The notes below the pieces were generated by a model, which was not told the DNA's origin, did not search any database, and saw only the letters and a list, made by a program, of their open reading frames with translations. DNA of 64,000 nucleotides. Source: Ramazzottius varieornatus. Taxonomy: Eukaryota > Tardigrada > Eutardigrada > Parachela > Ramazzottiidae. The stretch covers positions 1,299,657-1,363,656 of the forward strand of contig BDGG01000006.1 of the NCBI GenBank assembly GCA_001949185.1. Reading direction: 5' to 3'. Position numbers and translations under genes: made by a program. Of this stretch, positions 1 through 10,650 are shown one piece after another; the first letter of the stretch is position 1; every line of letters begins with the position of its first letter.

Positions 1-1400
1 AAGTTCTCCGTCGCCGCGGTTCGTGCCATCCTCGTCTTGATCTGGATGACGGGCTTTGCGGTGGCCATCGCGCCGGCCTTCCTGTGGGGCGACCGCACCC
101 ACAGTTATTACGGCAACAACGGCGTTTGCTTGCCGCTGTACCTCCACGAACCCCACCTCAAAGGCTGGATCTACTCCCTGATGGTCCTCATTGGCTTGAA
201 CGGCTTCCTCATCCTGCTGATCATCATGTCCTACATGGGCATCTTCATCACCATCAGAAGTTTTAGGAAGGGCAGCGTGACGGTGGCGGCGGATGAGGTC
301 GAGCTGTTCTGGAGGTTCTTCCTGTTGGTCTTGCTCAACCTCTGCTGCTGGCTGCCCACTTTCGTCTTCAAGTTCCTGGCTCTCACCAGCTACAAAGTTC
401 CTAGTACATATCGCTGATCATGTGATTAATTTCCACCAATGAAAGTCCGTTAATTTTGTGGATATTCTAAATCAATGTCAACCAATGAATAAAATAATTG
501 TTTCATCTGAAATAAAATAGACATAACGTACGTATTCAAACACGCAAATGGTTAACGGAGTTTAGATAATCTTCAAAAAGTCAGGGCCGATGTAAAAGAT
601 TGAAATGGGCTGTCGGGGGAAAAACGGGACCAGACAGTTTTCCCAAGTGGCGCACGTTCTCACTGAAATTGGCCGAGAGCGTGCGTCACTTCAAAACGAT
701 CTGGTCGAGTTTGTTTGCTGAGCTGCCAAAATTTGGATTTCGCGAAAATGGAATTTTTCCGTTTAGAATAGATGCTCGGTTTTTCCTTGCAGATGATTCC
801 TACGCTTGGCTCGTCACCTTCGTCTTTCCACTGAACAGTGCCATGAATCCCATTGTGTACTCGCTCAGCTCCAGCGAGTTCCGTTCGCGTGTGGCCCACG
901 CCACGGGATGCCATCAAGTCCTCCACCTATTTCTCCAAAGACTCCACGTCCTTGGTCGTAAGTAATGGCTTACTTTCTCAAAAAATAACCTCGTCCCTTT
1001 CGACCTGTCCGTGCTTAACGATGGTCTTTTGTCTGTGTTCACTGCAGGAAGGCTGAGTTCGCCTTTCACGGCCACCAGCAACACGCCGTCATGGCCGACA
1101 CAAGACAACGTCGTCTCCCCCTGTGATCTCTACGCTCAAGGCGACACTAACAGGTTCCCTGCTGGCTTGCTGTGCAAACGTCTGCGCGACAAGTGTCGAT
1201 CGGCCATCACGACGCCACGCAGCAGCCAACATTCTAACAAAAGCCCCGAACACTGCCAGCAAGGCCCAGCGGGACCCTACAGAGCCCCACGCTACCGACA
1301 CTCTGATCTCCTGGACGTTCCTCGCGCACAGCACGAACTGATACCGTTGAATAGTTTCCTCAAAGTTGACGCGCAGCTTTCTCAACAATCCTTACCCTGA
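1..1400 (+). CDS. Relaxin-family-receptor-like GPCR (LGR type C), 3' end
   Basis: Partial gene entering from the left edge. Exons are <1-403, 793-957 and 1048-1400, with phases agreeing at both junctions (GT at 404, AG at 791-792; gtaagt at 958, ctgcag to 1047). The visible protein carries TM4, an extracellular loop ending in GVCLPL, TM5 (GWIYSLMVLIGLNGFLILL), TM6 with CCWLPTFVFKFLAL, and TM7 with FPLNSAMNPIVYSL, which contains the NPxxY motif. The CWLP and NPIVY contexts resemble vertebrate RXFP1/2 and insect Lgr3, which are class A leucine-rich-repeat receptors signalling through G proteins at the plasma membrane. The ligand-binding ectodomain and TM1-3 lie outside the window. The cytoplasmic tail (about 117 residues, mostly exon 3) is Ser/Pro-rich and unlike any family I know. 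Intron 404-792 holds a copy of the AAGTGGCGCA palindromic repeat. The family call is from remembered similarity. Confidence 0.82.
629..709. repeat. Palindromic intronic repeat, copy A
   Basis: The left arm reads GACCAGACAGTTTTCCC followed by AAGTGGCGCACG. The right arm reads CGTGCGTCACTT followed by CAAAACGATCTGGTC, the imperfect reverse complement. The whole unit can fold on itself. It sits in intron 404-792 of the receptor gene. Confidence 0.7.
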
Positions 1401-1664
1401 CCTCGTACGGTCGAATTTCTGTTTGTTGAAGGAGGTTTTTAGTTTTGTACATGATTTCTGGTTTTACGTCGAGTTTGACTTCTATCGTGATGTAGAAACA
1501 GTGCGTCGTTCCGTCGTTGTGTCTTCAGTTTTCTGGAGGTGGTTTTCCACTGACTCGTCTGTCATGCCAACAGGAAGGAGGACTGAACTTTTGAATGTAG
1601 TACAGCCAAAGAAAAGTGAGTGTCGCGAACCGGAAGTCAGAGAGGCGGAATGGAAAATGTGTCA

Positions 1665-1670
1665 AATAAA
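1665..1670 (+). promoter_or_regulatory. Polyadenylation signal AATAAA of the GPCR gene
   Basis: A canonical AATAAA lies 265 bp after the stop codon at 1400, with no other plus-strand gene between. It also falls just before the convergent end of the minus-strand Ig gene (stop at 1767), so the two genes are tail to tail about 100 bp apart. Confidence 0.5.
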
Positions 1671-1766
1671 AGAGGTAGGAAACGGAAAGCAGTAAAAGCA
1701 GAAGCACGAGAAACATGCAGGATGAACGAGTAAGAAAATTGTAAAGACGGGTTAAAAGAGAAGAAT

Positions 1767-3249
1767 TTAAAAGATAGAAGGAAAAGGAGGAAGCTCTTCG
1801 TCCATGGGACTGCTCAGCTGACTGGCAAAGGTCCCCGTCTCGGTCGCTCTCGATGGATGCCTCTTCGTCGAAATAGGGGTGAAGGCTGGAAGACTACCGG
1901 AGCCGTTCTCTGAAGAATGGCCGGAGAAAGAATCGACAACGGAGGGAGGGAGGGCGGTGTTGTACAGCCGACGACTCGTGTCTTCCGCCTGGGCGAAGTA
2001 CCCGGAAGTGCTAGTGACTTCCGATCCACCCTCCACCGGAGACAGTTTGTCCTTGAAAAGAAAAGACAGCATTCATATTTGAGCTGGACTCTCGAGAACG
2101 ATCACTATATAACTTTTACTAATCGTTGAGGCCTCTTGACAGGATATGGCCGATCAGGAAGGTGGACGTCGGAAGGCGGCTGTAGGCTATTCATGGGAAC
2201 TGTTGGCAGTTCAACAGTCTGAACAAAGGACAGTAATGGAGAAGGCCTGGCTACGCTTCTTGTGTCGCTCCTCTGCGTCTTCTTCGAGCTGAGAGAATCC
2301 TTGGATTCTGATCGCCGACGGCAGCGCAGACTTCGAACCCGGTCGCAAAAGATGAAGAAAAGGCAGCATAGAACGGTGAAGGACAGAACTCCAACCAGAG
2401 CCAGCAAAGTCCAAGTGAACTTGTCTGTAAAGAAAACGTCTCGTTTGACGAACTGAATTGGTCCACTTTCAACAGAAGAAAATGCACGGAAATGATTGTT
2501 ACCCAGTGGCTTTCGCTCAACGTTGACGAGAATGGGCGCTCCTGAGGCACTGCCATTGTAGATTTTCCCGTTTACCAAGAAGGTGTAGGCCAGTGTGCAG
2601 GAGTAGAGTCCCTGCATTCGTGTGCTCACTTCCGGCACCAGTAAGGAAGACTGAAACTGTCCCGAAGCGACCTCGTTCTGTGACTTCGGATAGTGCTCTA
2701 GATCCACGAAGTCCCTCGGTCCCTCCCACTGCAACAGAAACGCATGAAATTTCACGATCAACTCGCGCACCGCAGTGACGTCATGAGGTGAATCAACCCG
2801 TATTTTGCCTATTGGATGCGCCAATGTAGCGATCATACTGGAATTTCGTGTAACAGATCGCCGAACCCATACCTGGATACGAGGCTTCAGCAAAAATGTA
2901 CGGGAAGGATCTGAGGACCACGCAGGACATACTACGGAGCAAGTTATTTGTAGAGTGGAGCCTTCAGTTACCAAATGCGGCCCCATGGCTGTGATGACTG
3001 CGCGACTGAGGTCAGACGGTGGCTGATGACCGTCGGAAGGTAAAGTCGAAGCTACTAAAAACAAGAACGCAGTATAAGATAGTGTATCTCATTCGTTACA
3101 TCCATAGTACTAAGGGGGTAAATCGTCAAATGATCCTCGTCGAACGAATCGACTATGGCTATGGACGGAAAAAAGTTTTACCTTGTACCTGTGGCGAGTT
3201 CGACGAGGACGAGGAGCGGGAGCACAGTTGTGGTGACGGTGACAGCCAT
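1767..3249 (-). CDS. Ig-domain type I membrane protein, unknown subfamily
   Basis: Three exons on the minus strand: 3189-3249, 2120-3054 and 1767-2051, giving about 426 residues, with phases 1 and 0 matching at the junctions. I chose the ATG at 3247-3249 because only that frame gives a signal peptide (MAVTVTTTVLPLLVLVELA) that splices in phase to exon 2. The extracellular part has one large Ig-like fold with a first Cys in QITCSV (near residue 59) and a second in QGLYSCTLAY, plus several N-x-S/T sites. A single membrane helix (TLLALVGVLSFTVLCCLFFIF) is followed by a basic stop-transfer segment and a Ser/Pro-rich cytoplasmic tail of about 170 residues. I do not recognise an orthologue. It is likely a cell-surface recognition protein, but its partner is unknown. 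Confidence 0.75.
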
Positions 3250-4540
3250 GGATGATTCCGTAGCGACTCTGCGGTGAAACAACCACGAGAGCAACAGTCA
3301 GTGAAGGAAGGAAGATGGTCCAGATGAGAGGCAGTCCAGATTCCAAAACGACAAACATGAAATGAGAACTCTCAGCGCTCCTAGCATGAAATCAATCCAC
3401 AACCAAATCAGCGTTGTCTCGTGACACGACGCGGCTTGCCATACTGTTGGTCCACATTACGTTACTGGAAGGACCATTATTAAAGGGTACCCGAAGTCGG
3501 ACAGAAATCAGATCGAGTCAGTAATCCAGGAAGAGAAACGGGGGGGTACCACGCTATCGCTTGGCTCGTTGTATTTAATGCAATAATAATATTTAATTAA
3601 ATTTTAATCTATTTACTTAATGTTTAAGATACTCGATTTTGTTTGGGCAAACACGCGGCACGGAACCAAATACGACAAAACCAAGTAAAAAAACCTTCTG
3701 ATCGAAAGCCTTTCTCGTGTCAGCCTCAGATTCACTGATGTACTGCTGAAACGCGCGTTGCTGGAAGGAAAAAAACCGGAAAGTATCTTCGACGTTATGC
3801 GTCAAAGCATAATGCGGGGCGATTCTAGGCATGACGTAACCATTCTGTGTCGTACAAGATTGTTATTTTGACCGAAAAGCAAGATCATTCAATCAACCTC
3901 CACCGCAGCTTGGGCACGAAAAAGAAACAAGACCACACTTCGGTTGATTGACTGCACCTGCTAACTCAATATTCGAAAAAGCACTTCTACTGGGATTCGA
4001 TGCCAAGGTTTCTTATATACGAGACCTGGCTCCGGTAAATTTATCGCCCGCCATTTTAATTTTGCGCGTTTTGGCTTGCCATGCGCCGACAGACGCGCGC
4101 TTCAGCAGCACATCAGTGCTCAGATTCCCCACGGGTCCTTCCCAGTCAGCGCTACTTAGCGAGAAACTTAGATTCCACGAGTGGATTTGTTTGCTTAAAC
4201 CTCGGAGAGTTTCCACTGTTAAACTTCGTAAGTTATCAGTCAAGCAAAGACAAAACAAATCCCGCGAATTTCAAGTCAGGTGTACTTCGGCCGCCATGCG
4301 GATAACGGTTGTTCACAAGTAGTTTTTCTGGTACAGACCGTACAGTTGATCACTGCACACGGCCAGATCAAAGGACTTTGAGTTCGATTCGCTCACGTCA
4401 CTTTTTATATTTCCATGGAATATTCATTTGATTCACAATCGCACATCTCACGCGCAACAAAGCAGCACGAAGTCTGCACAAAAGAAACATGGCTAAGAGA
4501 CGAAGGCTGTACAGAGTGTAGAACATCTTTCATCGTAAAC
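3250..4540. other. Intergenic, no supported gene
   Basis: Nothing firm is visible here. A 71-codon minus-strand ORF at 3617-3832 has an acceptor-like TTTTTTTCCTTCCAG inside it, but I could not link it in phase to any neighbour. The remainder is AT-rich sequence with no recognisable repeat or RNA gene. Confidence 0.5.
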
Positions 4541-4810
4541 TCAGGGAGCAAAGGCGTTAGCTGCAGCTTTCTGTGGTCGCTGAACGTAGGACGAGGGACT
4601 AATACCCAAACTTTGCAGGTAAGCTTTGTCCCGCTGCGTTCTTCTGTAGTCATCGTACATCAACCCGAAAAGAGTTACAGGTACCAGGATAGTCCATTTG
4701 TGCCTCCATAACAGCTTACTCCAAGGAGCATTCTTGAATGTTGGTGGCGCGGGTGGACCAGGAGGAGGCAATGGTCGATCAAGAGGAGTTTGACTGGATA
4801 TCCCGGACAT
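4541..4810 (-). CDS. Small Pro-rich single-pass membrane protein
   Basis: An uninterrupted 89-codon ORF starts at the ATG at 4808-4810; an in-frame TGA lies just upstream, so this is the first possible Met of the frame. Residues 1-25 are Pro-rich (RPLPPPGPPAPP). One hydrophobic stretch (WTILVPVTLFGLM, near 38-52) is flanked by basic residues, and the C-terminal half (DDYRRTQRDKAYLQSLGIS) looks helical. The layout fits a small mitochondrial or ER membrane protein, but I do not recognise the family. It is divergent from OFD1 (start 5413), leaving about 600 bp that could hold a shared promoter. It could also be an exon of a larger gene. Coding is inferred from the organised composition rather than similarity. 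Confidence 0.42.
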   Translation of the reverse strand: MSGISSQTPLDRPLPPPGPPAPPTFKNAPWSKLLWRHKWTILVPVTLFGLMYDDYRRTQRDKAYLQSLGISPSSYVQRPQKAAANAFAP

Positions 4811-5412
4811 CGAGAAGGATCTTCAACGCAGGAACCTGCCTGAAACCAGTGTCCCGTATTCAGTGCCACAAAATCTATGAACAAAACAGTGGTGGGCGGT
4901 GAGCGGCGGAGCTGAAGGAGAACAAAACGAGGAGAAGACAAAAGCTGACATTTTTAAATGAAAAACATTGCAACAGCTGATTTGCGCACTGTACAGTATA
5001 CGCTCGCGTGCGGCGTTGCGCACCACTCCACACACTCTACTCATGTGCAGTATGACAAGATCCTACATCGGTACACCAATTACCATACTAGTCCACGAAG
5101 TCCTACTTGCGGATGCTGAGCTTGCGAATCCAACTGGATCGATCCAGATTCCAGAATGACTCACTGGATGATCTCTAATCCTGCCATCACTGTGAAACTC
5201 TCCGAGATTATTTCCACGTTTAAAATTTCTCCGTTGTCTCTCTTGGAAGTGTTCAGCCCAGAGATAATCCACCATCGCCTGCAGAAGAGGATTTCACGGA
5301 CCAACATCCCATTCTAAGGAAGGAATGTTTGGAGGATCACATGATTTTATTGTTTACCCGTGAAACATTGGACCTGCATGAATCTTCCAGGGATTAGTGG
5401 AAACTGTTTCGC

Positions 5413-8400
5413 ATGGAAAAACTTCGAAATCGAGACAGCAGAAATGACTTCTCTAATAATGGAATTGGTCGAACATCTCAGCAGCCAGAAGATGATGATC
5501 CAGAAATCGAAGAGGAGGAGATCGACGCTAATAATCTCCGCGACACGCTCCTTTCTCAACTCGAATCGCCTTACTTTAGCAACCGTCTCCGGACTCAGAT
5601 CAAAGCGCAGATCAGAGCTACCTTGGCTCTCCAGGTAAATTCATAAGCTGTTTTAGAAAACTTGGTCGAGAAACAGGAAATTGTGGCGGTTTGCAGAGGT
5701 TTTTCTGCCCCGTTGTACTGACGCATGACGTCATTGAAATCACGTAAGCTAGCCAGTGAAGTAATGCTTGTCATGTTACTTCGCGATATGATTTGCGTGA
5801 GTTGATCAGGCTGCCGCGTATCTGGCAAGATCAATCAAGGAAATCAACTGCGAGTACCGGATGTGTGTTGATTTGATTTTTGATTGGTTACTTTTTCAGA
5901 TGGCGCCAAAGGAAGTTCTCACAGCGAAACCACCTCACCAGCGTTCCGATCCTGTTCGCGAGCTGGCCAACGCTATCGTCGCCCAACACCTCCTGACATC
6001 CGGCTGTGATTTCTCCCTGTCAGTATTCCTACCGGAATCGGGCTTGAATGGCGAGCTACACCCCATGAACCTGTCCGACCTTCTATTGTACCTTCGCGTG
6101 CGCTATCCGTCCTTCAACGAACGCGCCTTGGCGGAAGACCGTAGCTTGCTCAGTCTTCTCGTTTCACACCTACCTGTCTCTTCCGATCAAATCACGACTC
6201 GCTTCGGCGAAGCACTTTCGGTGGATAACGAGAGAGCAAATAACACAAGCAATAAAAGCGTGCAAACGGAAAGACTCAAAAGAGAACAGGACTTCCTTGA
6301 TCTAGAACTGAAGTACCATCAGCTGAAAACGAGATTGGGGTGGCGGCAAGGGGAGATTTTTGATGTGGAAGCTTTACTCAATAAGTTTGGAAATAATGTG
6401 GCCAGTGAAGTCCGGAAAAGAACGCTGAATGAGTTCACGCAGAACAGCGTGAAGGAAATCCAGAGCGCGCTCGAAGAAACAAACGAAAGGCACTCACGAG
6501 AACTGCTGAGTATCACCGCAACGTGGGAAGCCAGATTACAGGAAGCCCAAACAAGGTACGTACCAAGTGTATAGAACTGTGTTTTCAAGACCAAAATAGG
6601 AAGAGAATGTTTCATCATGTGCCTGCGTACAGGGACTCTTGGTGTATGTACACGCGCCTGGCCTAAATGTNNNNNNNNNNNNNNNNNNNNNNNNNNNNNN
6701 NNNNNNNNNNNNNNNNNNNNTGATTGGTCACCACAGCTGGCCCGTGTCGCTTTCGCTCCGTTCCCCACCTTTTTTGTCCATCCCCACATTTAGGCCAGGA
6801 ACGTGTACGGCGTTGTGTATGTAGTTGGGTTTGATCGTCTACCTACGCATGCGGGACCATGGTGTTGTACGAGGTTCTGTGTATGCAGGTGGATAGGGGA
6901 AGCATGAAATGCGTCAGAAACTTGTTTCATGTTTCGTATTCTGTTTGTAGGTATGAGTTACTTCATCAGCGGTTGACCAATGCAGAGCAGAAGAGCTTCC
7001 TCGAAAGGCAAGAGTGGCTGCAGAAGCAGGAAATCGCAGAAAAGGATGAAGGGAAGGAGAAGGAATTGATGGAAGCTAGGTTGCGGGAGCTCGATGAAAA
7101 AGAAAGGGAGATCGTGACCAGGGCGAAACAGCTAGCCGAATACGGCCAGTCCCTCGTAGCGAAGGAAGGTGAGATCCAGAGGAAGGTGGACCAGAAGGTC
7201 GGAGAACTGGTGCGGATGAAAGCAAAGGCATTAGACTTGAGGGAAGAAAAACTGAGGAAAGACGAAGCTTCTCTCACGAAATTGAAGGTACCGGAAAATT
7301 TCCGTTTTAAACTTTCCCTTTACCGAAATCATTTTCTCATAGTTTTCTTTTCAAGCTTCTCTGGGAAGTTTCGAAATCACTTTTCCTAAATTTGCTTTCT
7401 TCGAACTTTTCTCCCAAATTTGTTCTTTCGTACCGAAAATTTCGTCTCCGCGTTTTTCTTGGTGCATGAGTGTTTTTGTTGTCTCAGGATCATTTGACAC
7501 GGACGATAATGACGGACAGTGGTGAGCCCGACGTTACGGCCACCGAACCTCGACCGTTCCTGCAGAAGATCAAGTCCGAGTTTTCTCGCCTTCACCGTGA
7601 GAACCAGAAGCTCAAGACCCGACTAGCCACCATCGCCGATTACGAGAATCTAAAGACGCAGAAGGGCGACCTGGAAAGGGAAGTCAAGAACCTTCGTTCG
7701 CAACTAGCTTCCGTCCAGCACGACCTTGCACAAGAGCGACAAGACCACGCAGCCACCATCCGCGACTTGACGGAGAAACTGATCCAGCCCGATAGGCGGG
7801 TCGAAGAGACGCGGAAGGAAGCCGAATCGGCCAAGGAGAAGCTGATGCTAGACACGTTGAGGTGGGAAGCGGAGCGAGGACGGTTCCGAGCGGTACTGAA
7901 GGAAAGGGATAGGGAAGTGGAGAAGCTGAAGGAAATGGTGGAGAACCTGCAAGAAAAAGTGGAGAGTGTGACGGCTAAACTGAATCGAATGCAGGGGCTA
8001 TCGTCACAAGCTTCGTGGATGCTGATGCAAAATGGACAGAACAGCAACCATCAGCAGTCTGCTTACGGTAAGCTAGATTGACATCGTTTTGTCATCGTTT
8101 TTTCGACCTGCATACGAAGAACCGTTTGTCCAATGTGGCTATTGAGTTTGCAGGTGGATGAGGCGTTGGTGTACCTTGACTATCACCGCCTCTCGTTCAC
8201 CTGCATACTTTGAGCTTCGATATTGACATGGTGTGGGTGTATGCAGGTGGCCAAAAAAGGGGAATTTCTTTAACGGACTGTTACAACATTCAATATGGCT
8301 GTTTTTCGTCATTGTAGCTCCGGCAGCGGTTTCGTCACGTCTGGTACCTCCTTTCCCAGCCATGGATCCACTCAGCGGTGACGAATCTTCTTCTTCGCAC

Positions 8401-9006
8401 AGTTCCATCGCCGATGCCAAGAAGCGCATCAAAGCCTTGGAACGGGAAGCCAGCGACATGCAGGCTCACTTTAATCAGTATCGTCGCTACGTGACGGACC
8501 AGTACCAAACTCCACCCAAATCTCTTCTTCAGAAGGGTTCGTCGGCTTCCCTGGATCGGCCCGAACATCCACGGAAGCTCCTACTCACACAGTATCTGCT
8601 TCAAGACAATTCGAAAAGCCACACGAGCCCGAGGAGCGCCACTTCCGGTACAGCAGGCTTCCGTGAACCAAATCAAGCCAGTGAACACTTGACGCCCCCT
8701 AGGGGTGAAAGGGGCAGCCCGGTAACAAATGGAAGGGTCACCCCGGTTTACGCGGGATTTTCGAGGGGTGATTTTGGGACAGTTAGGTCGCTAGAGCTGG
8801 AACTTCGCGACGCGGAAAGAGTTTCGAGTAACCGGTCTCCTCGGGTAGAGACCAACCCTGTTACTGCTGCTGAGATAGACAGGAAAGTGGAAGAAGGCAG
8901 TGACGGTGAAGCGGAAAGTGAAACGATGGGCTTGGAAGCCAGAATGACGGCGGATGTGAGGAACCTCATGGCAGCTGCGGAGGAGAATGGCGAAGGAGGA
9001 TGGTGA
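5413..9006 (+). CDS. OFD1: OFD1 centrosome/centriolar-satellite protein (LisH plus coiled coil)
   Basis: Five exons: 5413-5634, 5900-6555, 6951-7287, 7488-8067 and 8318-9006, about 827 residues, all junctions in phase. Exon 1 carries an acidic stretch and then LRDTLLSQLESPYFSNRL, equivalent to the segment before the LisH in human OFD1. Exon 2 holds the LisH region, with LANAIVAQHLLTSGCDFSLS followed by VFLPESGL, very close to the human block ending in SLSVFFPESGL. Residues from about 170 to 560 are Glu/Lys/Arg-rich heptads typical of a long coiled coil. A conserved C-terminal block (KKRIKALEREASDMQAHFNQ then YRRYV) matches human [20 protein letters not shown]. In other animals OFD1 acts at the distal centriole and satellites and is needed for ciliogenesis. 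Intron 2 contains a 50-N assembly gap. The protein is shorter than the human form (about 1010 residues). Confidence 0.88.
6641..6806. repeat. Inverted repeat bracketing an assembly gap in OFD1 intron 2
   Basis: The reverse complement of 6650-6670 begins ACATTTAGGCCAGG and continues to GTGTAC. The same words run forward at 6786-6806, with two mismatches over about 21 bp. The arms flank the 50-N gap at 6671-6720, so the true spacer length is unknown. Confidence 0.65.
6671..6720. other. Assembly gap (50 N)
   Basis: There are exactly 50 N characters, a scaffolding placeholder inside OFD1 intron 2. It does not interrupt an exon. Confidence 0.99.
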
Positions 9007-9398
9007 AAGTGTTTAATCAGCTCTCCTTCGCTCTTGTTTGTTGTGTACAGTGACTCCGCCTTCACGGCGGACAGCTTTTGCCGCTTCTGCGGTCTCTTTG
9101 TTAAACCAGTAATTTCTTCGGTCACAGTATTCATCCTGGTGGGTTTTGCAGTGTGTAGCGGAAAATACTCTATTCGTTGATAAACTCCGATGCTTCTTGT
9201 TGCTCTGTTCTTATCTAACGAACCAAAGATTGTTGTTACATGAGAGAACAACGAATCGAAAGGTGCATATTTCCGTAATAAACACTGTGCAAAATAGGTG
9301 TTTTTCATAAGCAACATATTAATAAGAGGGACAATGATACAGCGGATAAGTGGGACCCTAAAATTATATGATTTGAAGTCTTAGAAACGGAAAGAAGA

Positions 9399-10422
9399 TT
9401 AGCGACTGTGTCTGCTCGGCTGGTTGGTAGGAAGAGACGGTTTCGTTGGTGTGACAGAATCTAATGTTGAAGGTACCACCGCCGGAACGGGAAGTCCAGC
9501 AGCGCCAGCGATGCCCGGCTGGGACTGGTTAATCATGTAGGCCGCCTTCTGCGCCGGATGTAGCGGTAGTGCTCGTCTTGCATAATGTAGATGCTTAATG
9601 ACGGTGTAGACGCAGAATGACTACCAATCAAAGGAAACGAGATGGAACAGTTCTTGCGAGTTGGGACAGGTAAGGTACGTACGCTGATCATGCCGAAAAG
9701 GATCTGGATGGTGCTGTAACCCCGGAAGAGCGGGTAGCTGTTGTGTCCTGGTTGGTAGAAAGACATGATCCACCGTTCGCAGTCGCTGTTTTTATCGCAT
9801 TTGAGTAAACGGATGGCGATGTAGGCAACGAGGAAACCAACCGCCAGTTGATCGAGGCAGTAAATGACACCGTATACGACGAACACGGCAACGAGCGGGC
9901 GGGATCCCTGGCATAAAAGTTTGCAAAGATGGGGCGGTATACCTTCAACGAACCAACATTTCGACTTACGTATTTCTCCCCGGCGTATAGTACAATGCCC
10001 GAAAACATGGAAAGTACATGGAAGAGAAAGTTGTGGACAAAGAAGCCGGTGTAGGCTAGATCCTCGTGAGGGTTGGACTCGTTACGCGGGACGAAGTTCT
10101 TCAAGTCCGGTGGTACAGTAGCGGTACCGGCAGCAGCGCCATTATGGTCCCTCATCTTTGGTGCAGGGTTCGCTGCAGGTACTTGTGAAGCGGTATTTTG
10201 CGTTTCATTCCACTTAGCATAAGCGATGTCGTAATCTTTGTTGTAGTTTATAAGAAGGTATGAACACCAGGCGATTTTTAGAACAGCTTCGAACTGCAAG
10301 CAAAGCGATGCAGTATGCGCCAGATACAAAACAGCTAATCGAAATTGTTAAGAATGCTGCCTTACAACTGTGAAGTACGCGACGGCGACAACACCTTTCT
10401 TTTGGACAAGACTGGACTTCAT
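9399..10422 (-). CDS. Four-transmembrane protein of unknown family
   Basis: Four exons on the minus strand: 10366-10422, 9970-10293, 9683-9907 and 9399-9593, every one in phase 0, giving about 266 residues. The last exon starts at an AG at 9594-9595; this is the only acceptor that keeps the frame open to the TAA. Hydrophobic segments fall near residues 8-35 (VVAVAYFTVFEAVLKIAWC), 88-112 (FFVHNFLFHVLSMFSGIVLY), 131-158 (AVFVVYGVIYCLDQLAVGFL) and 182-200. A polar Asn/Ala/Pro-rich loop lies between TM1 and TM2, and the tail is Pro/Thr-rich and cytosolic. The layout resembles MARVEL/tetraspan-type vesicle or junction proteins, but no diagnostic motif such as the tetraspanin CCG is visible, so I assign no function. 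Confidence 0.7.
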
Positions 10423-10650
10423 TTCAGGTTTTTTCAGGATTTAGTAGTACAAACGAAAGATATCATCAGAATAAACTGCAAACTTTACAAAGAAAATTTA
10501 CTCCATAATTAGTTTAATTCTGGCTTAATATTGCAAGCTCGTACTACAACATATTTCTAGCCATATTTTCGGGCAGCATATGATTCCAGAGACGGTATCC
10601 GTTACCACTGTAACCATGATGGACGAGCACATTGCTGAAGTTACACCTTA

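Noticed and set aside
600-965. Unspliced ORF running through the GPCR intron
   Set aside because: The first two thirds are the palindromic repeat. The receptor similarity begins exactly at the AG at 791-792, so it is intron plus exon.
3617-3832. 71-codon minus-strand ORF with an internal acceptor-like tract
   Set aside because: No in-phase partner exon, no similarity, and the frame ends without a donor. It is not supportable as a gene.
4370-4395. tRNA B-box-like GAGTTCGATTC
   Set aside because: No matching A box, acceptor stem or cloverleaf could be drawn around it.
5063-5275. Minus-strand ORF with a GTGAGT donor upstream of OFD1
   Set aside because: Splicing to the 89-residue protein's region meets an in-frame stop. 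It is more likely 5' UTR or chance.
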